The position numbers and the translations under genes were made by a program. DNA of 42,801 bases from Bacteroidales bacterium (GTDB lineage: Bacteria; Bacteroidota; Bacteroidia; Bacteroidales; VadinHA17). The stretch is from NCBI GenBank assembly GCA_003141715.1, contig PLNF01000095.1, positions 1-42,801 on the forward strand, given 5' to 3'. Of the stretch, positions 9,699 through 18,394 are shown piece after piece; the stretch's first letter is position 1; each line of letters starts with the position of its first letter. The notes beneath the pieces are model-generated. The model made no database searches. It had not been told where the DNA came from and was given only the letters and a program-made list of their open reading frames with translations.

Positions 9699-9733
9699 GT
9701 TGCAAGTTGCTTGTTACAGGTTGCATGTCTGAA
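9699..9733 (+). repeat. degenerate heptamer repeats, downstream flank of the 2198-aa gene
   Basis: Five consecutive heptamers on the plus strand: GTTGCAA, GTTGCTT, GTTACAG, GTTGCAT, GTCTGAA. A related run (GGTGCAA, GGTGCAA, GTTACAT, GGTGAAG) lies at 16441-16468 on the other side of the same gene, in the same orientation. Confidence 0.6.
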
Positions 9734-9744
9734 CCTGCAACAAG
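9710..9744 (-). terminator. hairpin after the 2198-aa gene
   Basis: CTTGTTACAGGTT (9710-9722) pairs with AACCTGCAACAAG (9732-9744) with one mismatch, leaving a 9-base loop. It lies about ten bases past the stop codon of the minus-strand gene. There is no strong T run after it, so it could act as a transcript-end stabiliser rather than an intrinsic terminator. It shares sequence with the heptamer run. Confidence 0.45.
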
Positions 9745-9753
9745 TAAGTTAAA

Positions 9754-12700
9754 TTACTCTACGATCACCTTCTTTATAGCAGAATATTTGTCAATCAGCA
9801 TATTAATCAGATACATCCCTTTTGGCTGACCACTCAGGTCTATCTGACCGAAAAAATGCTCAGTCGTCTTCTCAAACTTAAGATTGAGCACCTGCTTTCC
9901 ATCCTGGGTCATTACCATAATCATTAAATCTCCGAATTTCTGGTTATCCATCTCAATAGTAAATATCCCTGAAGTGGGATTGGGGTATATCTTCAGCCCG
10001 GAAAATGGATCGATATCCTCAATACCTGTAATCTCAGGAGGGATAGTTATAACATCGCTTGCAGTATAGCACCCCTTTGCATTTCCAATGCTTACATAAT
10101 AATCCCCGAGATTCTGGTTAGCCACATAGAGATATTTATCAGCTCCGGGAATCAGATTCCCATTATAATACCATTTGTAATGCGAAGCGTTGACAATACT
10201 GCATGCAAGGTACCAGACAATCGGTCCCTGGGAATAAATTGATGGTATTGCAGGAGCATCATCATAAGCAATGGATTGTATAGCAGATTCTGTTTTGCAT
10301 CCTGACTGGCTAACTTCAACCGTATAATCACCTGCAGGGAGAATTCCAGAGTAAGAGTAACTGCTGTCGGTAGCATTGCTGATTGGCGTCCCGTTCCGCT
10401 TCCATTGATAACTATATTCAGTCACCGGCTGTTTAACACTGAGAACGATCTGGTTTTCACCGGGGCACTTTCCGTCCTGGTATTTTCCAGGCCAAATTTC
10501 AGGAGTGGCCGGCATAACAAGCTTAGTGACCAGCACCTTCGATGAAGTTGTCTTGCACGAACCCCTGGTATTTGTTACTTCAACTGAATAATTCCCTGTC
10601 AGTTTTGCAGTATAGTTGTTTGTTATTGCATTAGTTATGCCTGTACTGTCAAGCATCCATATATAAGAATACTGAGGATTGCTGACAACCGACAGAGTTA
10701 CGCTATCCCCGCCGCAGAATGACAGTGGGGTATTAGCTGTAATTACTGCAACCGGATATGCCCCGACAGAGACAGTTTTTATAATTGTACCGGAGCATCC
10801 GTTATCAGCAGCAGCCATTAAAGTAAGCTGATAATCACCGGCACTAAGGTAGCCATGAGAACCCGGGTTCTGGAATGTGGAACCTTTTCCGTCACCATAA
10901 TCCCATGTCCAGGATAAAATATTGAGTCCTGTTGTATTTGTCTGGTTAACCAGAACTGTTTCAGTCCCCTGGCATGCAACAGATGCGGTGAAATCTACAG
11001 GTGGCACTGCTTTTACGAGTACCTGTTTATTTAAGGTATCTGAATTAGTGGCTGAAGATGCAACAAGGCTTACATTATGCGTTCCCGGGGAACTGAAAAC
11101 ATGGGTTGGATTCTGCAGAATGGAGGTTGTACCGTCCCTGAAGTTCCAAAGATAGTTCTGTATAACATCTCCGTAAGCGGTTGACTGGTTGGTGAAGGTT
11201 GTGCTTAGGCCCATGCATACTGTATCGGCAGAGAAAAAGGCCAGAATATTCTTGACAGCAAATGAATCGACTCTTGACCAGACTCCTCCTTTAAATCCCT
11301 GGTCAACAGCCTGCACGCTCCAAAAATATTTTCTGGCGGGCAAGTTTTTCAGAAGAAATGCAGTATCAGTCTCAGCATTCCCAATGGCTGGAATTTTTCT
11401 GAAACCTGTCGGAGAAGAATTAGATGAACAAATATTTGCGCTGTCTTTTTTTGTGCCTACTCTCACATTGTAGGTCATGCTCTTAACCGGGGTCTCATCA
11501 TTTTTAACAGGGTTCCATTTCAGAATAACGCCTGAGGGTGAATTAGCTGCTGAAAGTCCTGTGGGAGTTGCAGGCGCAGTATTTGGCTTAAATAACCCTG
11601 ATTTCATTATTAAGTTATTCTTATAAATTATTGTCGGGAGACCATCCTTAGCTAATATGAAATCCAGATCACCATCATTGTCATAATCAACCCAACTGGC
11701 ATAACCATACCCTACACTGCTCAAACCTTCATCATCCTGCTGATTAAACCATTGATCAAGTGCGCCCGGTACTGTAATTCCTCTTGTGTTTCTATAAATT
11801 TTGGTATCAAGACCGGGGTTAGTTAATATAATATCGAGGTAGCCATCATTGTCATAATCGCCCCAGGCAGCAGAACACCCACCCTGATAAGGAAGATAAA
11901 CTGCATCGTAAAGCTTGAATTGATTGTTCCCAAGATTTTCATAGATCGACATCTGTCCAGGTTTTGTCATTATAAAATCCAGTTTACCATCTTTATCAAA
12001 GTCGCCCCATGCAGCTGATGAAAAAGAAAAACCAGGTAACTGCATCTGTGTCTGCTCAGAAAAAGTGTTATTGCCATTATTCCTGTAAATTTTTGAAACA
12101 TTGTTAGTATAGTACTGATTATCCAGTGCACCATTTAAAAGAATATCAGTGTTCCCATCATTATCATAATCGCCCCATATTGCAGAACCTTTGAAAACGC
12201 CTGTAAGCGGGATTTGTGCCTGTTCGGTAAATGTGCCATTGCCATTGTTCCGGTAAATTTTTGAAACCGGATTGTAATTAGGATCGCTTCCGGTAGCTCC
12301 TGTCAACAAAATATCCAGATTCCCGTCATTGTTATAATCACCCCAGGCCACTGAGCTGTAATAGACTGGTGTCAGAGATATTTGAGCCTGCTCTGTAAAA
12401 ATATCATTCCCGTCATTTCTGTAAATTTTTGTAACAGGACCGGAAGAAGGATAGCCATTGACAGTGGCGCCGGTAATTATAATATCGAGATCCCCGTCAT
12501 TATCATAATCACCCCAGGCGGCAGCCCCGTCTCTTACGCTAACCAGGGAAATTCCTGTCTTTTCAGTGAAAGTGTTATCGCCATTATTATGATAAATCCT
12601 GGTCGGAAACCCGGGTATAAGAAGATCTAAAAATCCGTCATTGTCATAGTCACCCCACACGGCATTGTTATTGTATGAGTCAGGTAATGTGATACCGGTT

Positions 12701-15700
12701 TGTTGTGTAAAGAGACTTGTACTGAATACTCCGGGGTTACCATCTGCAGTCTGGGTAAAGTATTGTTCAGTTCCCATGCCCCCCATATATTCAATAACAT
12801 GAAAGCTGTATTGAGTTTGATAAGTCAATCCCGTAACATTGACACTATCGTATCTTCCATCATAAACACAGTACCAGCCTGATGAACCGATCTGTCCTCC
12901 AAAGCCATACTGGCTATCCGGTATATAGCCGGTATTGTTTACCGGAGCTGCCAGCCCGGAAGATGCCTCTTTGCAAAACACAGCACACCGGTCTCCATTG
13001 CCTCTTTCCCATTTTAACAATAGGCTGTTATTATCTGATATTGTGGCTGAAAGGCTTTTTGCCTGAACAGGCACCACAGTGAAGGTGCTTTCGGTGGAAA
13101 ATGGGCTGCCTGCAAACTCTTTATCAATTGCCTGGACGCTCCAGTAATAAGTTCCAAAGGGAAGATTCTTAAAGAGGAAGGTTGTATCTAAATTGCAGTT
13201 CCCTATTTCTGCCAGCCTCCTATAGCCTGTTGCAGCGGAAGAATTTGGACTCATTATATTTATTCCACCGCTTACTGTGCCGGTTTGTATATTATAAGAC
13301 ATTGATTTATAAGGAGTGGTAATATCAGTCCGCACACTGTTCCATTTCAGATTCACATCCGATTTATTAACACTGGAGGTTAATCGAACAGGCGCTACAG
13401 GCTTGATATTGGCAACTCCCAGATCGTTTCTGTAGATTTTTGAAACTGCCGCATTTGAAGTGCTTCCTGTCAATATGATATCAAGATCACCGTCGTTATC
13501 ATAATCACCCCAGGCAGCTGAACTAAATCCGACTCCTGTAAGGGAACAAGCCGGATCCTCAGTGAATGTGTTATCGCCATTATTTTTATATACTTTGGTG
13601 AAAGGGGAATAGGATCCGGAGTATCCTGTCAATAATATATCAGGTTTTCCGTCATTGTTATAATCACCCCACACCGCTGTGCCATACATAACTGGAGGCA
13701 AAGACAGCCCGGGGAGTTCTGTAAAGGTATTATTCCCGTTATTATGAAAGACTCTGGAACCTACAAGCAAATCAAGGTTGCCATCGTTGTCATAATCGCC
13801 CCAATCGATCATGCCATAAGAATCGCCGGGTAAATGAATGCCTGTTTGTTCGACAAGATTATTGCCCTTGTCGTTATGATACACTTTTGTGACATCTGTT
13901 CCATTGTTTAGAACTCCTGATAAGAGTAGGTCAAGAAATCCGTCATTATCATAATCACCCCATTTTACATCACCCATCATTACTCCGGTAAGTGAGATCA
14001 AACTTTGTTCGGTGAATGTATTGTTTCCATTATTTTTAAAAACCTTTGCAATATAAGAGCTGGTGGATGTCCGGCCTGTTATCACCAGATCAAGATATCC
14101 GTCATTATTATAGTCCCCCCATGCAACTGCCCCATAAGCAGTTCCGGGGAAAACAATACCAGGCTGCCCCGTGAAGGTACCGTTTCCATTATTCTTATAT
14201 ATTATGGGAGGGTCTCCATTGATTATTATATCAATATAACCATCATTGTTATAATCTCCACATGATGCAGAATAACCGGGAGTGAAAGAAACCGGCAATA
14301 ATGTAAAAACATCATTCCCGTCGTTCCGGTACAGTCTTGTGACAGATTCTCCGACAAGCAACAGGTCAAGATCATTATCATTATCGATATCTATCCAGTA
14401 GCTGTGAGAGCCCTGAGAATACCCTAAACTCGGCGAGGTTACAGGCAGCAGATTTGCATTTTTTGCTTCTGTAAATATTCCGGTTTTATAAATCAGGGGA
14501 TTATTTGCCGATGTGTTTGTATTATATGCTTCAGATCCTGCATTGCCATCGAATTCAATCACCTGGAAGATGTAGTTTGTATTTGCTTTTAAGCCGGTGA
14601 CATTTACCGAGGTTAGCGTTCCCTTATATACACTGTACCAGCCTGAAGTTCCAATCTGAGACCCTGATTTAAATACTGAGGATGCAGTATAGGTAGTATT
14701 ATTAACAGGGGCAGCAACTCCGCTGTTTCCCTCTTTGAGGAATACTATGCAATTTGCGCCGTTCCCGCGCGACCAGGTCAATGTTGATTCTTTTCCGCCA
14801 ATAACAGGAACATTTAACCCGAATGATTGGTATGAAGCTGAATATGTGAATGTTGATTGAGTAGAAAATACACCTCCTTTAAAGCAATTATCCACTGCCT
14901 GAACTTTCCAGTAATATGTTCCTTTTTTAATATTTCTTAAAACAAAGCTGGTATCAAGCTGCCCGTTTCCCATCCCTGAAATTCTGCGAAATCCGGTGGT
15001 GGAAGAGTTAGGCGAAACCTCATTTATGCCTCCTGGAGTAGTCCCGACCATTAAATTATATGATAAAGATCTGGCAGGAGTATTATCAGAAGTGACGGGC
15101 TTCCACTTCAGGATAGCATCATTGCCTGATGAAGCTGAGGTTAATCCTGCAGGCGCAGCAGGAAGAGGATTGATTACAGAAGAATTATTTCTATATACTT
15201 TACATATCTTTGATGTTCCTTTGTTCCCTTCGATCAGGATATCCAGGTCGCCATCATTATCATAATCACCCAGGTCGATAGAACTTCCATTTACGCCATC
15301 CAAAACAATGCTTGTTGCTTCCGTAAATGTATTGTCCCCATTATTAAAATAAATTGTTGTTATATTGCTGCCATTGTAATTACCTGAAATTATCAGATCG
15401 AGATTTCCGTCATTGTTCAGATCTCCCCATTTCCCGGTACCGTTGCTGACTCCCTTAAGAACGATTCCGGACTGCCAGGTAAAAGTATTATCGCCATTAT
15501 TTTTATATATTCCGGAGAAGCCGTTTCCGGTCAGAAGAAGATCAAGAAAACCATCATTGTTATAGTCTCCCCATTCTGATGATCCTCCGATCAGGCTATT
15601 TAGAGATATCCCATTCTGAATAGCAAAAGAATTATTACCCTGATTCCGATAAATTGAAGAAGCAGAGTTGCCAGTTCCTAATATGCCGGTCAGAATGATG

Positions 15701-16350
15701 TCCAGATTCCCATCGTTATCATAATCCCCCCACTTTGAAGAACTCTCTATTAGTCCGGGCAAAGAGACTGAATATTGCTCATTAAAAACAAAATTTCCCT
15801 GGTTTTGATAAATTTTAGTTGAATTATTAGCAGTCAATAAAATATCCACGTCGCCATCATTATCATAATCACCGCAATCAACAGAATTTCCCTGCCAGGT
15901 CAGATAAGGGATTGATGTTTTCAGTGTAAAAGTATTATTACCTCCATTCTGGTAAATCATTAAAACATTTCCATTTGTACTTGAGGGACCTGAAATCAGA
16001 ATATCAAGATATCCGTCATTATCAAAATCAGCCCAGATAGCAGTGCAGGTAGTATTCCAACCCGCATAATTGGCTGGTATTGCCGGTGAGAATATGCTAC
16101 TCTGATCAGTGAAAGTATTATTTCCGTTATTATGGAATACTTTTACTATTAAAAAATTATTTGCATCAAGGCCTGAAACAAGGATATCAAGGTACCCATC
16201 GTTGTCATAATCACCCCAGGCCACTGAACCATTGGAAACCCCGGGTAATACAATTCCGGTTTGTTCAACAAATTGCTGTGGAAACAGGTTAAAAGAAAAA
16301 AACAAGAATAACAGAATTAAAACCTGCCTTTTTTGAATATATCTTTTCAT
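9754..16350 (-). CDS. T9SS-secreted triple-propeller FG-GAP surface protein (2198 aa)
   Basis: The ATG at 16350 starts a good signal peptide (MKRYIQKRQVLILLFLFFSF); the frame extends 30 bases upstream to a TTG that is less likely. Order: FG-GAP array of seven (about residues 26-390); Fn3 (393-505); Fn3-like RGNG domain (507-625); second array of seven (627-980); Fn3 (987-1090); RGNG domain (1092-1210); third array of seven (1212-1583); Fn3 (1592-1695); PKD (1702-1773; WNFRDG); PKD (1784-1853; WDYGDG); two Ig-like domains (1862-2030); a linker; T9SS type A sorting domain (2118-2198). The DxDNDG loops should bind Ca2+. Unlike the two other giants it has no barrel gene directly downstream; 255 bases separate it from the 1533-aa gene. 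Expected at the cell surface as an adhesin or ligand-binding protein. No enzyme domain was seen. Confidence 0.92.
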   Translation of the reverse strand: MKRYIQKRQVLILLFLFFSFNLFPQQFVEQTGIVLPGVSNGSVAWGDYDNDGYLDILVSGLDANNFLIVKVFHNNGNNTFTDQSSIFSPAIPANYAGWNTTCTAIWADFDNDGYLDILISGPSSTNGNVLMIYQNGGNNTFTLKTSIPYLTWQGNSVDCGDYDNDGDVDILLTANNSTKIYQNQGNFVFNEQYSVSLPGLIESSSKWGDYDNDGNLDIILTGILGTGNSASSIYRNQGNNSFAIQNGISLNSLIGGSSEWGDYNNDGFLDLLLTGNGFSGIYKNNGDNTFTWQSGIVLKGVSNGTGKWGDLNNDGNLDLIISGNYNGSNITTIYFNNGDNTFTEATSIVLDGVNGSSIDLGDYDNDGDLDILIEGNKGTSKICKVYRNNSSVINPLPAAPAGLTSASSGNDAILKWKPVTSDNTPARSLSYNLMVGTTPGGINEVSPNSSTTGFRRISGMGNGQLDTSFVLRNIKKGTYYWKVQAVDNCFKGGVFSTQSTFTYSASYQSFGLNVPVIGGKESTLTWSRGNGANCIVFLKEGNSGVAAPVNNTTYTASSVFKSGSQIGTSGWYSVYKGTLTSVNVTGLKANTNYIFQVIEFDGNAGSEAYNTNTSANNPLIYKTGIFTEAKNANLLPVTSPSLGYSQGSHSYWIDIDNDNDLDLLLVGESVTRLYRNDGNDVFTLLPVSFTPGYSASCGDYNNDGYIDIIINGDPPIIYKNNGNGTFTGQPGIVFPGTAYGAVAWGDYNNDGYLDLVITGRTSTSSYIAKVFKNNGNNTFTEQSLISLTGVMMGDVKWGDYDNDGFLDLLLSGVLNNGTDVTKVYHNDKGNNLVEQTGIHLPGDSYGMIDWGDYDNDGNLDLLVGSRVFHNNGNNTFTELPGLSLPPVMYGTAVWGDYNNDGKPDILLTGYSGSYSPFTKVYKNNGDNTFTEDPACSLTGVGFSSAAWGDYDNDGDLDIILTGSTSNAAVSKIYRNDLGVANIKPVAPVRLTSSVNKSDVNLKWNSVRTDITTPYKSMSYNIQTGTVSGGINIMSPNSSAATGYRRLAEIGNCNLDTTFLFKNLPFGTYYWSVQAIDKEFAGSPFSTESTFTVVPVQAKSLSATISDNNSLLLKWERGNGDRCAVFCKEASSGLAAPVNNTGYIPDSQYGFGGQIGSSGWYCVYDGRYDSVNVTGLTYQTQYSFHVIEYMGGMGTEQYFTQTADGNPGVFSTSLFTQQTGITLPDSYNNNAVWGDYDNDGFLDLLIPGFPTRIYHNNGDNTFTEKTGISLVSVRDGAAAWGDYDNDGDLDIIITGATVNGYPSSGPVTKIYRNDGNDIFTEQAQISLTPVYYSSVAWGDYNNDGNLDILLTGATGSDPNYNPVSKIYRNNGNGTFTEQAQIPLTGVFKGSAIWGDYDNDGNTDILLNGALDNQYYTNNVSKIYRNNGNNTFSEQTQMQLPGFSFSSAAWGDFDKDGKLDFIMTKPGQMSIYENLGNNQFKLYDAVYLPYQGGCSAAWGDYDNDGYLDIILTNPGLDTKIYRNTRGITVPGALDQWFNQQDDEGLSSVGYGYASWVDYDNDGDLDFILAKDGLPTIIYKNNLIMKSGLFKPNTAPATPTGLSAANSPSGVILKWNPVKNDETPVKSMTYNVRVGTKKDSANICSSNSSPTGFRKIPAIGNAETDTAFLLKNLPARKYFWSVQAVDQGFKGGVWSRVDSFAVKNILAFFSADTVCMGLSTTFTNQSTAYGDVIQNYLWNFRDGTTSILQNPTHVFSSPGTHNVSLVASSATNSDTLNKQVLVKAVPPVDFTASVACQGTETVLVNQTNTTGLNILSWTWDYGDGKGSTFQNPGSHGYLSAGDYQLTLMAAADNGCSGTIIKTVSVGAYPVAVITANTPLSFCGGDSVTLSVVSNPQYSYIWMLDSTGITNAITNNYTAKLTGNYSVEVTNTRGSCKTTSSKVLVTKLVMPATPEIWPGKYQDGKCPGENQIVLSVKQPVTEYSYQWKRNGTPISNATDSSYSYSGILPAGDYTVEVSQSGCKTESAIQSIAYDDAPAIPSIYSQGPIVWYLACSIVNASHYKWYYNGNLIPGADKYLYVANQNLGDYYVSIGNAKGCYTASDVITIPPEITGIEDIDPFSGLKIYPNPTSGIFTIEMDNQKFGDLMIMVMTQDGKQVLNLKFEKTTEHFFGQIDLSGQPKGMYLINMLIDKYSAIKKVIVE
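9838..10783 (-). repeat. near-identical 3' coding segment, copy 2
   Basis: Partner of 4980-5920. It encodes the Ig-like domains and sorting domain of the 2198-aa protein. Divergence begins abruptly near 10780, inside the second PKD domain. Confidence 0.9.
11600..12715 (-). repeat. FG-GAP array, 7 units (2198-aa gene, third)
   Basis: Seven repeats of roughly 50-60 residues with loop cores WGDYDNDG (three in a row in variant forms), WGDYNNDG, WGDFDKDG and WVDYDNDG. The edges are approximate. Confidence 0.85.
13410..14480 (-). repeat. FG-GAP array, 7 units (2198-aa gene, second)
   Basis: Seven repeats: the first has the degenerate core WIDIDNDN, then CGDYNNDG and five of the WGDY(D/N)NDG type. 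The edges are approximate. Confidence 0.85.
15180..16275 (-). repeat. FG-GAP array, 7 units (2198-aa gene, first)
   Basis: Seven repeats with cores WGDYDNDG, WADFDNDG, CGDYDNDG, WGDYDNDG, WGDYNNDG, WGDLNNDG and LGDYDNDG, directly after the signal peptide. Confidence 0.85.
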
Positions 16351-16440
16351 TATGATCAGGTTTCGAAAAAATAGCCACAAAATTTAATATAATTTTCTGC
16401 CAAATGCAAGTTTTAATCAGCTTATTTGACTAAACAAGAG

Positions 16441-16468
16441 GGTGCAAGGTGCAAGTTACATGGTGAAG
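16441..16468 (+). repeat. degenerate heptamer repeats, upstream flank of the 2198-aa gene
   Basis: GGTGCAA, GGTGCAA, GTTACAT, GGTGAAG in tandem, matching the family at 9699-9733. It sits in the 130-base gap between the start of the 2198-aa gene and the end of the 634-aa barrel gene. Confidence 0.55.
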
Positions 16469-16480
16469 GGGAAGATAGAA

Positions 16481-18385
16481 TTACAATTTAAATGTCAGGC
16501 TCACTCTCAGCCCCAAAGTCATGATCCTGGCCGGCTGATGGGCATAACTTTTCCCAAAGATATCAAAATAAGGTTTGTCTTTCATAATATCTGTAAGCCC
16601 AATATTTACATCTGGTCCGGCAGAGAACCACCAGTAATAACCAAGCGGGATATTTACGCCGGCTGAGGCATAGAAAGCCAGGCTGATCTTATTAAAATCA
16701 GCTTTCCCTGTCTCATCTATATTTTGCCGGTTGGAATAGGGGATGATATAAACCCCATAATCTTTTGCGGGGAAATAGCCTGAATAATTATAATTGCCGG
16801 TAGTGGTGTAAGTTGATCCGACAGGAATGGAAACCTTAAATCCGCCAAAACCATAGAATCCGAATTTCCCGGGTTTCCCGCTGGTGTAGCTTACCAGTAC
16901 CGGAATCGTAACCATATTGATTTTTAGGACAGAATCGAGTGTTGCCGTAACAACTTTATTAAAGCTGATGCCATTGACATCAATTGAAAGAGAATTATCA
17001 GTAAAAGTTCCATTAAGAGCATATTTTGAGGAATAGATATTGAATTCCAAACCACTGGTAATCGCTATATTATCATTGAAATAATAATTTACGCCTGCTG
17101 CGCTCAGGAAGCCGAACATAGGAGTTAAGGTCCATGAGTGCCGGTTGTCGGTCATATTCATAGAGGTGACGTTCTTTACATTTATGCTCGTCTTAAGTAA
17201 TGACCCGACAAATGATATGCCAAATCCTTTCCTTGTAACAGGTTTAATCGTCAGTTCCGGCTTTTTCTCTTCACCTCCACCCGGTGCTGCCTGGTAAAAG
17301 TTTGCAGAGGCAACATCGATGCTGTTGATTATGAAATTTGAAAAAGTCTTGCCAGAAGCTGAGAAGGAAATTTTAAATACAAGCGGAAACATTTTGCGGA
17401 AAGCATCCTTACCCTTATATGAACCTGAAAAGAACTTGTTTGCGTCAACATATATATTATAATTGCCTTCCAGGCTCTTTATCACTTTGCCAAATTTTGC
17501 TGAATCGGCATTAATTGACAGGTTTTTTATACCGTTCGGATAATCTGTCATATAGCTATCGAGGTAATCTGCAACCGATATCAGGCTGGTCTGTGGTTCA
17601 GGAGAAATGTCGTTATAAACTTTTGTATCATTCCCGGGGAAAAGCTTAAGAAAGCTTGTTTTGTAAAATTCCTTATCATCTGAAGATTCCTGAGGGTCTC
17701 CCAGAAGAGAAAGATAATTTCCATAATCCTGAAGCACTGTTTTCAGCTCAGACTGGATCTTTATAATATCATCTTTTGAAAATTCTTCGCTGTTTACCTC
17801 CCTTATTGCCTTCGTATAATCAATTTGCATGTTGGAGGAAGCATTTCGTATTCCGACTATCTTGAAACTTTCCGGAGTTTTGTTTTGGAGGCTGAATGCA
17901 ATCCTGAAGGTAACCTCCTCGGTATTTTTATTCAGCGTCTGGTTAAGGTAGTTACCGTTGATAGCTTTCTTTATCATGATGTCGATCGAGTAGATGTTTT
18001 CTTCGTGAGCCATTATATCGCTCACCTTAGCATTCGGAATATCGAGGTTTATAGTTATTCCGTCGGGATACCAGAGAATGATATTCGATGAATATGTTTC
18101 TGCCTCATAAAATTCACTAAGCTTGTGTGAAGGATCAAGGTCATTGAATATTAGTACCTGCCTGTTCACGAACAGTTCGAGAAAACTCTCGCCATCGCTT
18201 TTTGCTTTTTCAATGTTATTAACAACTGAAACCCCCATGCGGTTAATTATCGCCTGGTAGTTTTCCAGTACTTTCACGGCATTAGTGTAGATTATTGATT
18301 TCTCCTTGTCTGAAAAATCAACTGCTTTTAATCCTGTTGCCTGGATAATTATGAAAAGCAGTATAAGAGCAATCGGTCTTTTCAT
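16481..18385 (-). CDS. outer-membrane beta-barrel protein, paralog of the 640-aa protein (634 aa)
   Basis: A signal peptide covers residues 1-21. Two N-terminal domain copies (about 22-190 and 197-355) share FLELF/FLKLF, NDLDP/NDISP and YPDG/YPNG landmarks with the paralog at 2962-4884. A barrel runs from about residue 382 (VTRKGFGISFVGS) to the end (LGLRVSLTFKL). Similarity to the 640-aa protein is continuous, with blocks such as ELFVNRQVLI and AETYSSNIILWYPDG unchanged. The gene starts nine bases after the stop of the 1610-aa T9SS cargo, the same arrangement as the other copy, so cargo and barrel are probably co-translated and functionally paired. Unlike the other copy, no small secreted genes follow it. 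The molecular role is not known. Confidence 0.86.
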   Translation of the reverse strand: MKRPIALILLFIIIQATGLKAVDFSDKEKSIIYTNAVKVLENYQAIINRMGVSVVNNIEKAKSDGESFLELFVNRQVLIFNDLDPSHKLSEFYEAETYSSNIILWYPDGITINLDIPNAKVSDIMAHEENIYSIDIMIKKAINGNYLNQTLNKNTEEVTFRIAFSLQNKTPESFKIVGIRNASSNMQIDYTKAIREVNSEEFSKDDIIKIQSELKTVLQDYGNYLSLLGDPQESSDDKEFYKTSFLKLFPGNDTKVYNDISPEPQTSLISVADYLDSYMTDYPNGIKNLSINADSAKFGKVIKSLEGNYNIYVDANKFFSGSYKGKDAFRKMFPLVFKISFSASGKTFSNFIINSIDVASANFYQAAPGGGEEKKPELTIKPVTRKGFGISFVGSLLKTSINVKNVTSMNMTDNRHSWTLTPMFGFLSAAGVNYYFNDNIAITSGLEFNIYSSKYALNGTFTDNSLSIDVNGISFNKVVTATLDSVLKINMVTIPVLVSYTSGKPGKFGFYGFGGFKVSIPVGSTYTTTGNYNYSGYFPAKDYGVYIIPYSNRQNIDETGKADFNKISLAFYASAGVNIPLGYYWWFSAGPDVNIGLTDIMKDKPYFDIFGKSYAHQPARIMTLGLRVSLTFKL

Positions 18386-18394
18386 ATTAGCAGG

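Noticed and set aside
16351-16380. TTG start ten codons upstream of the 2198-aa protein
   Set aside because: It would put MWLFFRNLII before a normal signal peptide; the ATG at 16350 is the natural start.
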